Shown here: positions 25,712 to 30,680 of the stretch, piece by piece
Position numbering within the stretch: position 1 is the stretch's first letter
Layout of the letters: the number at the start of each line of letters is the position of its first letter
From: Nanoarchaeales archaeon
GTDB lineage: Archaea; Nanobdellota; Nanobdellia; Woesearchaeales; UBA583
NCBI GenBank assembly: GCA_013215525.1
Contig: JABSQY010000008.1
Location: forward strand, 12,363 to 43,042
DNA length: 30,680 nucleotides
Direction of reading: 5' to 3'
Program-made: the position numbers and the translations under genes
The notes under the pieces: model-generated
Seen by the model: only the letters and a program-made list of their open reading frames with translations
Database searches by the model: none
What the model was told of the DNA's origin: nothing

Positions 25712-25921
25712 ATGGAAAATAAAAATACGAAAACTAAGTGTTGTGATTGTGGAAAAGTATTAGATAAGGCGTTTAAGTCTTTTGATGAAGATGATTTTTG
25801 TAAGGATTGTTGTATGCCTTGTGATTGTAAGAAGTGTAGTTGTAATGGACCTTGTCCTAATGAGTGCAAGTGTGATTGTTGTAGTCCATCAGATGATTCT
25901 TCTTCTGATGATAAAGAATAA
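25712..25921 (+). CDS. Cysteine-rich acidic mini-protein (metallothionein-like)
   Basis: 69 residues with 15 Cys, mostly in CC, CxC and CxxC arrangements (KCCDCGK, FCKDCCMPCDCKKC, CNGPCPNECKCDCC), followed by an all-Ser/Asp/Lys tail. There is no signal peptide and no TM. The pattern suggests cytosolic binding of several Zn, Cu or other soft metals, or a zinc-ribbon-like fold; it does not match a named metallothionein family that I recognise. The start at ATG 25712 follows from the TATA box at 25682; the upstream TTG at 25673 would add a hydrophobic stretch that is only promoter sequence. It is monocistronic. Confidence 0.7.
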   Translation: MENKNTKTKCCDCGKVLDKAFKSFDEDDFCKDCCMPCDCKKCSCNGPCPNECKCDCCSPSDDSSSDDKE

Positions 25922-25989
25922 GTTTTTTTATTCTTTTAATTTTTAAAATATATTATTAAATAACTTTCTTATTTATTCTTATAGAATAC

Positions 25990-25997
25990 TTTATAAA
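25990..25997 (+). promoter_or_regulatory. TATA box deciding a GTG start
   Basis: Perfect TTTATAAA 30 nt before GTG at 26020, supporting that GTG as the first codon of a leaderless mRNA. Confidence 0.55.
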
Positions 25998-26019
25998 CCT
26001 TGAAATTATGTAATACTCT

Positions 26020-26547
26020 GTGACAGAAGATGTAGTTATTGGACAAATTATTAATCCAAGATTAGAAGGAATTATGAACATGATATTAAAAAATGATTAT
26101 TCTGAATTTAAGAGACCTACATTTAAAAGTTCAACTATTATTTATACAGATCCTGATACTTCAGAATTTCTAGTTTATAATTTACTTATTAAAAAAGTAA
26201 ATCCAATAAGTTCAGAAGATTATAAAAAATTTAAATCAATGAGTCATTATTTGACGTCTAAAAATGTGGAGTTTAAAGTATTAACTGAATCTGAATATAG
26301 AGATTCAGTTGGTTTTATTTTACCTTGTACTTTTAAAGATAATAAACTTTTAACTACAATTTTTGATAAAGAGATAATTGATGATATGGAAAAATATTGG
26401 GTAGATAATAAGTTAAATTTATTAAATATTGCTTTACCTTTTTTTGGTAAAAACTGGGAGAATGGAGAACCAAAACATAGAATCTTAAACTTTAGTTATA
26501 AATTATCTAAACCTAAAAGTTTTGCTTATTGTTCAATTTATAGTTAA
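26020..26547 (+). CDS. Unknown soluble alpha/beta protein
   Basis: 175 residues, no signal peptide or TM. Alternating strands and helices (STIIYTDPDTSEFLVYNLLI; NVEFKVLTESEY; VGFILPCTF) suggest a small globular domain; the end NFSYKLSKPKSFAYCSIYS is strand-rich. There are two Cys. The GTG start is chosen from the TATA box 30 nt upstream. It converges with the NFACT gene, the two stops being separated by 15 nt. No family is recognised. Confidence 0.65.
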   Translation: MTEDVVIGQIINPRLEGIMNMILKNDYSEFKRPTFKSSTIIYTDPDTSEFLVYNLLIKKVNPISSEDYKKFKSMSHYLTSKNVEFKVLTESEYRDSVGFILPCTFKDNKLLTTIFDKEIIDDMEKYWVDNKLNLLNIALPFFGKNWENGEPKHRILNFSYKLSKPKSFAYCSIYS

Positions 26548-26562
26548 AAAAGAGAAGTATTC

Positions 26563-27696
26563 TTATAATTCTAAAATAATTTCATCTTTTTTATAGTTAA
26601 GTTTTTTAATTAGTTTAGTTAGTTGTGGACTATTTTTAATTGATTCTTCTACTGATTCCCAACCTTTTTCTTTTCCTGCTTTATTGATTGATTTTAATAA
26701 TTCATCTACTGTTTGATAGTTTTCGAATATCTTTGTTCCTAATTCATTATTTTTCGCATAATCTCTTAGAACTTTTTCTTTTGATTCTACTTGTTTTGAA
26801 ACTCTTTTGTTTAACTTTTTTAATTCATAATCTAGTTGCTTTTCACGTGCATCTGTTTGCTTTTTGAATTGAATAAAATATTTTTGTAAAGCTTCATTAA
26901 ATGAACCTACCTTAACTTGATTCTCTAAGTTAAAGTTGATTGGATAAAAATCTGTGTTCTTTTCATTTGTGTACGCTTCTGGTTTTAAATTTAATAATTT
27001 TTTTAATTCTTTAATTAAATCTTTTTGATTAATTTTTGTTGGATCTTCATCGAATTTTACTTTTAGTTGTGTACATATGTATTCAGCGAATTTTCCACCA
27101 AGTCCAAATATAATTGCTAAAAATTTTACAATTGATAAATCTGTTTTGTTTATTTCAGTGTCTAATATTTCAGTATCAACATTCATTATATCTAATTCTC
27201 TTTTAGGAGGCATTAAATATACTTCTTTATTCATAATAGTTCTATCTTTGAATTTTCTTTTTGTTAATGAATTCATAATCTCATTTTTTTCATTTGTTAA
27301 AATTATATTTCCAGTTCCGAATAATTCTAGATATAAATTGTATTTACCAATTTTTAATCCGTTTTCAGCATTTTCATCTTCTCCAATTTTTTTCTCAATT
27401 TGAATTTTTATAATTCTTTCAATTCCTATTTCTTCAATACTTCTGATAAAACTTGGCCTTAAATATTTTCGAAGGAATTGTACGAATGGATTTGGGTGGT
27501 CTGTGTCTTCTTTTTTATCTCCTAGATAAATATATTTTCCCATATTGATAGTTAGATATTTGTGTCCAACTCCTCTTACATATACACGCATGTAAAAAAT
27601 CATATTTTCAAAGTAGAATGTTTCTATTCTTTGGTTTACTAATGGTTGTAATTCTTTTGTTAAAAAAAGTAAGTCTACACCAGATATTTGTTTCAT
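26563..27696 (-). CDS. NFACT-N/HhH/coiled-coil protein, RqcH/NEMF-like but without NFACT-R
   Basis: 377 residues of the NFACT (RqcH/Rqc2/NEMF) family, which bind peptidyl-tRNA on split large ribosomal subunits and direct C-terminal tailing of stalled chains. NFACT-N covers 1-165 (start MKQISGVDLLFLTKEL; LYLELFGTGNIILTNEKNEI at 121-140; YLMPP at 160). Helix-hairpin-helix: LAIIFGLGGKFAEYICTQL at 193-211. Coiled coil: about 268-340. The family tRNA-binding Asp-Arg pair appears as Glu93-Arg94. The protein stops after the coiled coil; the usual C-terminal NFACT-R (DUF814) domain and the rest (family length about 550-700) are missing, and a convergent gene ends 15 nt away, so there is no hidden remainder. 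The ATG at 27696 has a TTTATAAA box 29 nt upstream (27718-27725). It may be a reduced quality-control factor. Confidence 0.8.
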   Translation of the reverse strand: MKQISGVDLLFLTKELQPLVNQRIETFYFENMIFYMRVYVRGVGHKYLTINMGKYIYLGDKKEDTDHPNPFVQFLRKYLRPSFIRSIEEIGIERIIKIQIEKKIGEDENAENGLKIGKYNLYLELFGTGNIILTNEKNEIMNSLTKRKFKDRTIMNKEVYLMPPKRELDIMNVDTEILDTEINKTDLSIVKFLAIIFGLGGKFAEYICTQLKVKFDEDPTKINQKDLIKELKKLLNLKPEAYTNEKNTDFYPINFNLENQVKVGSFNEALQKYFIQFKKQTDAREKQLDYELKKLNKRVSKQVESKEKVLRDYAKNNELGTKIFENYQTVDELLKSINKAGKEKGWESVEESIKNSPQLTKLIKKLNYKKDEIILEL

Positions 27697-27717
27697 AGTT
27701 TAATTTGTTTAGTTAAG

Positions 27718-27725
27718 TTTATAAA
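27718..27725 (-). promoter_or_regulatory. TATA box for the NFACT gene
   Basis: Self-complementary TTTATAAA, 29 nt before the ATG at 27696 on the minus strand. Confidence 0.55.
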
Positions 27726-27857
27726 TTATCGTTTGTTATGTTTAGTTATGTTAAGAGAAATAATTAATTTAATTGAAGTCCATCATCATTTATACTAATT
27801 ACATTATATTTAATTATTTATTTCCAAGTAAAACCTTTTTTTTCTTTGAAAAATACA

Positions 27858-27948
27858 AGAAATTTAAAAATTTCTAAGCTTTGATTAAAATTAAAAATTT
27901 TACTAAAATATTAAATTTTTGTTCTTTAAAAAATTATTAACTTTAAAG
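27858..27948. repeat. Three successive inverted repeats in divergent promoter region
   Basis: AGAAATTT-AA-AAATTTCT (27858-27875), TAAAATT-AAA-AATTTTA (27886-27902) and CTTTAAA…TTTAAAG (27924-27948) lie between the NFACT gene and the broken gene that follows. In DNA this AT-rich some are expected by chance; three in 91 nt is more than expected. Confidence 0.3.
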
Positions 27949-27953
27949 AGCTT

Positions 27954-27977
27954 TTTATAAAAAATGAAAAATATAAA
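27954..27977 (+). promoter_or_regulatory. Two TATA boxes for the broken gene at 27964-28483
   Basis: TTTATAAA at 27954-27961 abuts the first ATG (27964), too close for it to be transcribed; AATATAAA at 27970-27977 is 30 nt before the ATG at 28000. The hairpin CTGCA-AAGAA-TGCAG (27991-28005) covers that ATG. Confidence 0.35.
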
Positions 27978-28483
27978 TAAAAAACAAAGTCTGCAAAGAA
28001 TGCAGCAAACAAAAGTTATGGACTCATTAGTTGAGAGATTAGTAGGAAATTTGAATAAACTTAATTTAGATAGTTTAAGTTCTTCTGGACTTCATCGATG
28101 TAGATTTTAGAAGATTTTATGTACCTTGTGAGAGTAAATTAATTTTACCAAAAGATGAAGATTTTATTAGTTTTTTTGAAGATGATTTATGGTTGTCTAG
28201 AAGAAGTTATATTAGAAGTATTGAAGATTCATATGTTGGTTGTGAACGTGTGCCTGAACCGTTTGATGTGAGTAAAGTATCTAATTTTGAGTTTGAGAAA
28301 AGTTTAAATATTAATAATTTTGATAGTAATACTTTTGCTATTTGTTCTATTGATAAATATTTTAATTATCTGAATGAAAATAGTTTAAAGTTAGATACTA
28401 CAATTTATCCAAATGAATTTGGAGGAATAGTTAACCTATATAGAAGTAATTATAGTAATTTAGAGGATAGATTTAAAAAATGA
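27964..28483 (+). pseudogene. Frameshifted gene of unknown function upstream of HisRS
   Basis: Three frames together read as one protein. MKNINKKQSLQRMQQTKVMD… to …NLNKLNLDSL runs from 27964 (or from ATG 28000, which fits a TATA box 30 nt upstream). It shifts near 28074-28088 to FLLDFIDVDFRRFYVPCESK, and shifts again near 28136-28142 to LILPKDEDFISFFEDDLWLS…, ending at TGA 28481-28483. Each shift equals loss of one base in an A/T run (TTTAAGTTTCTT; GTAAATAATTTT). The whole would be about 160-173 residues, helical at the start and mixed alpha/beta later, with no family I recognise. It is either a decaying gene or homopolymer sequencing errors. The intact last part (from about 28140) overlaps a possible early HisRS ATG at 28480. 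Confidence 0.55.
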
Positions 28484-28501
28484 AAGAGATAGAAATAGGT
28501 C

Positions 28502-28593
28502 AATTTAGATACAATTTATCTAAATTTGATATGCGTGACATCCTATGGATGTCGGCATACTTTTATAAAATTAGAAATTTTTCTAAAAGTATG
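28502..28593 (+). promoter_or_regulatory. Three tandem perfect palindromes covering the HisRS promoter and start
   Basis: (1) AATTTAGATA-CAATT-TATCTAAATT, 28502-28526, 10 bp. (2) GACATCC-TAT-GGATGTC, 28537-28553, 7 bp with four G:C pairs. (3) CATACTTTTA…TAAAAGTATG, 28556-28593, 10 bp plus an inner AAAATT-AGA-AATTTT stem. Inside palindrome 3 lies a perfect TTTATAAA (28562-28569), 29 nt before an in-frame ATG (28591-28593) that forms the palindrome's last bases. This can act as overlapping DNA operators or, if transcribed from upstream, as RNA hairpins that hide the start codon. Confidence 0.65.
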
Positions 28594-29847
28594 GTTAAGA
28601 ATGAAGTAGTAAAAGGATGTTCAGATTCAACATCAGATATACAAATTAGATTAAATAAAATTCAAGATACAATTAGAAAAAATTTCGAATTATTTGGGTT
28701 TCGACCTTTTGATACGCCAATTATTGAATATTTTTCAACACTTGCTGGGAAGTATGATGAAGATTCAGAGATTGTTGGAGAAATTTATAAGGTATCTGAT
28801 AGAGGAGAGAGAAAGTTAGGATTACGTTATGATTTAACTGTTCCTATGTGTCGTTATGTTGCGAGTCAAACACAATTAAAATTACCTTTTAAACGTTACG
28901 CTATTGCAAAGTCTTTTCGTGATGGACCAATTAAAGTTGGACGTTCAAGAGAGTTTATTCAGTGTGATGCTGATGTTGTAGGAATTGCAGGAACTGATAT
29001 TGAGGCTGAAACATTATCTATGTTTTATTCTACATATACAGAACTTGGAATTGATGCTGTTCTTGAAATTAATAATAATAAAATTTTACGTGGAGCTTTT
29101 TTACAGTTTGGATTTGATGAGAAAGAACTTGAGAGTGTAATTTTATCTGTTGATAAGTTAAAAAAGATTGGTCGTGATGCTGTGCTTGATGAGATTGCTG
29201 GTAAAGGTTTATCATCTAGCGAAGCGAGTAAAGCAATTGACATTTTATCTTGTAAATCTTATGATGGGATTTCAAAGCTTGCAGAGAATGAGTTATTAAA
29301 AGAAGGTATTGAAGAATTAAACAAGTTAGTTAAAAGTTTAGATTTATTTGAAGTTAATTATAGAATTAATTACTCTATGTCTAGAGGATTAAATATTTAT
29401 ACTGGTAGTATCTGGGAGATGTATGATAAGTCTGGAAAGGTTAAGTCTTCTATTGGAAGTGGTGGTCGTTATGATAAAGTGATTGGAGAATTTGCTGATA
29501 ATGGGAAAGAGTATCCAACAGTTGGAGTCTCTTTTGGACTTGTACCTATTGCTATTTGTTTAGAAAATAAGAATGAAAAATCAGAGATTTCTTTAACTGA
29601 AATTGTGGTTGCTCCTTTGGATGCTGAACTAATTGTTGATGCTCAGTTGGTTGCAATGAGTTTAAGAAAACAAGGTTTGAAGACTGAGGTTTGTTATGAT
29701 TATAAGTTAAAGAAAGCTTTTAGTTATAGCGAGTTTGTAACAGCTAAAAAGTTAGTAATTTTAGGTAAAAAAGATGTTGAGGCAGGCGTGTACACTTTAC
29801 GTGATTTAGAAACTAAAGAAGAAGAAAAAGTTTCTTTTTCTTTTTAG
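28591..29847 (+). CDS. hisS: Histidyl-tRNA synthetase
   Basis: A class II synthetase that charges tRNA-His with histidine in the cytosol. From the ATG at 28591 it is 418 residues, the usual size; an earlier in-frame ATG (28480, with GAGGA 12 nt upstream) would add 37 residues unlike any HisRS, and a TATA box sits 29 nt before 28591. Numbered from 28480: motif 1 region 70-84 (FELFGFRPFDTPIIE); motif 2 FRDGP…GRSREFIQCDAD at 146-164; HisA-type SRGLNIYTG with Arg302 as the catalytic arginine; GSGGRYDKVIGEF; motif 3 as GVSFGLVPI; then an anticodon-binding domain (EIVVAPL… LKTEVCYDYKLKKAF). Odd points: KGCSDSTSD where most have RGTRDxxP; N/I for D/Y in RGLDYYTG; and VP where motif 3 usually has ER. 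The family is certain. Confidence 0.9.
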   Translation: MVKNEVVKGCSDSTSDIQIRLNKIQDTIRKNFELFGFRPFDTPIIEYFSTLAGKYDEDSEIVGEIYKVSDRGERKLGLRYDLTVPMCRYVASQTQLKLPFKRYAIAKSFRDGPIKVGRSREFIQCDADVVGIAGTDIEAETLSMFYSTYTELGIDAVLEINNNKILRGAFLQFGFDEKELESVILSVDKLKKIGRDAVLDEIAGKGLSSSEASKAIDILSCKSYDGISKLAENELLKEGIEELNKLVKSLDLFEVNYRINYSMSRGLNIYTGSIWEMYDKSGKVKSSIGSGGRYDKVIGEFADNGKEYPTVGVSFGLVPIAICLENKNEKSEISLTEIVVAPLDAELIVDAQLVAMSLRKQGLKTEVCYDYKLKKAFSYSEFVTAKKLVILGKKDVEAGVYTLRDLETKEEEKVSFSF

Positions 29848-29880
29848 AAATCAAAGATTTCTAAATTTTTAATTTTTTTG
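29843..29880 (+). terminator. HisRS terminator hairpin with T tract
   Basis: TTTAGAAATC-AAA-GATTTCTAAA (29843-29865) is a perfect 10-bp stem containing the HisRS stop codon (29845-29847), followed by TTTTTAATTTTTTT. Confidence 0.6.
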
Positions 29881-29888
29881 GTTTATAT

Positions 29889-29920
29889 TTAAGTAAATTA
29901 TATTTACTTAAGTATTTAAA
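29889..29920 (+). promoter_or_regulatory. Palindrome plus TATA box for the transporter gene
   Basis: TTAAGTAAAT-TAT-ATTTACTTAA (29889-29911) is a perfect 10-bp inverted repeat directly upstream of TATTTAAA (29913-29920), which is 30 nt before the ATG at 29943. It looks like an operator next to the promoter, or a second terminator for HisRS. Confidence 0.45.
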
Positions 29921-29942
29921 CTAGTTATTTTTAATTACTACT

Positions 29943-30680
29943 ATGATTCAACTTTGGTTATTATTTTCTTTTTTATCTTTATTTTTTAAAGGTTTAAATT
30001 CATTTTTTCAAAAACTTTCTACTGAAAAAAAGTTTAATAAAAATAGAGTTGTTATTTTAGATACATCCTTTTTTTTTCTTTTTTCTATAATTTTTTTTAT
30101 TTCCTTTGATTTGAGTTTTCCAACAAATTTTACAGTTGTACATTTAATGTTTGTTTTAGTTATGTCTCTTTTAATAGTTTCTTCTAAAAAATTTACTTTA
30201 CTAGCTTTAGAGAATGTTTCTTCTTCTATTTTTTTTACATATCTTTCAATTTTAACACCTTTAATTATTATTTTGATTTCTTATTTGGTTTTAGGTGAAG
30301 TAATTTCCTTGTATCAATTATTTGGTTTTATTTTTGGAATTTTTGTTTTTTTACTTTTGTATGAAAAAAAAGATATACCTAATAAAAAATCAAAGTTTTT
30401 ACTTGGAATTTTTTTAACATTTTTAGTTGTTTTTGCAGCATCCCTAGTTAATCCAATACATAAAGTATTATTAATTGATTTTAATTTGTCTTATATTTTA
30501 ATTGTTGGTTTTGTTAATTGGATATTTTCATTATTTTTTTATTTTAAAGGTGCTAATTTTAGTAAGAATTATTTTATTAATTCAAATGAGGAGATTTTTT
30601 ATTCTTTTTTACTTAGTCTTTGTATTTTCTTAACTTTCATCTTCTTATTTAAAGCTTATATTTTAGCAAGTGTTTCTGTT
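29943..30680 (+). CDS. DMT/EamA-family transporter, cut by window end
   Basis: At least 246 residues, open to the last base. It is very hydrophobic, with about eight to nine TM helices separated by short Lys/Asn loops. YLSILTPLIIILISYLVLGEVISLYQLFGFIFG carries the P…LGE…Q..G pattern at the end of an EamA repeat, the signature of drug/metabolite transporters; the second repeat begins near FLLGIFLTFLVVFAASL and is incomplete here. It has the form of a 10-TM inner-membrane exporter or permease; the substrate cannot be told. The ATG at 29943 has a TATA box 30 nt upstream. Expression is independent of HisRS, which ends in a terminator. Confidence 0.65.
   Translation, partial: MIQLWLLFSFLSLFFKGLNSFFQKLSTEKKFNKNRVVILDTSFFFLFSIIFFISFDLSFPTNFTVVHLMFVLVMSLLIVSSKKFTLLALENVSSSIFFTYLSILTPLIIILISYLVLGEVISLYQLFGFIFGIFVFLLLYEKKDIPNKKSKFLLGIFLTFLVVFAASLVNPIHKVLLIDFNLSYILIVGFVNWIFSLFFYFKGANFSKNYFINSNEEIFYSFLLSLCIFLTFIFLFKAYILASVSV

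Noticed and set aside
27721..27963. Origin of replication in the AT-rich divergent region
   Set aside because: No repeated origin-recognition-box sequence is seen and no cdc6/orc1 gene is adjacent; the AT content is like other intergenic DNA here.

Overview
This window is about 30.7 kb of very AT-rich DNA (roughly a quarter G+C by eye) and looks archaeal, most likely a DPANN lineage of the Woesearchaeota/Pacearchaeota/Nanoarchaeota kind. The evidence is as follows. TTTATAAA-type TATA boxes repeatedly lie 29-31 nt ahead of start codons, the pattern of leaderless archaeal transcripts, while genes inside operons are coupled by 1-nt gaps, overlaps or GGAGG Shine-Dalgarno sites. Stops are TAA, TAG and TGA, so the code looks standard. 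The gene set includes a class II histidyl-tRNA synthetase, a shortened NFACT (RqcH/NEMF-like) protein and many large secreted beta-rich surface proteins without enzymatic signatures. No rRNA, tRNA, CRISPR array, transposase or integrase was recognised.

Layout. (1) 49-498 (-) encodes a small coiled-coil protein. 762-2765 encodes a glycogen-debranching (amylo-alpha-1,6-glucosidase-like) enzyme. (2) 2857-8525 is a block of secreted proteins: a transglutaminase-like Cys/His protein with a beta-rich tail, an adhesin with exactly 14 tandem 14-residue YadA-head repeats, and, one base downstream, a membrane-anchored TSP3/TSP1-like protein. (3) 8574-9293 (-) is a secreted HExxH metallopeptidase gene with an in-frame stop exactly between signal peptide and mature protein. 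(4) 9415-25367 is a 16-kb co-directional locus. It holds two paralogous membrane proteins (signal/lipobox + 5 TM + charged helical tail), each followed one base later by a large helical protein; a AAA+ ATPase; two N-in single-pass stalk proteins with related disulfide tip domains; a secreted EF-hand-like protein; a lipoprotein; and a 1302-residue surface protein with four Cys-paired Ig-like repeats. (5) 25368-25711 is a hairpin-rich intergenic stretch. (6) The rest holds a metallothionein-like 15-Cys mini-protein, an unknown protein, the NFACT protein lacking its catalytic-side C-terminal domain, a frameshifted gene, HisRS with an unusual palindromic promoter/start region, and a DMT/EamA transporter cut by the window end.

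How it works together. Blocks 2-4 look like an outward-facing programme of adhesion, S-layer-like scaffold and an ATP-driven membrane assembly. The 9415-25367 locus is the best candidate for an undescribed system. I infer a membrane complex of 5-TM protein, cytoplasmic or periplasmic helical partner and AAA+ motor, duplicated once, serving or assembling the stalk proteins, lipoprotein and giant surface protein. I could not match it to type IV pili, archaella, VirB4-type conjugation or ESCRT, so its function is open.
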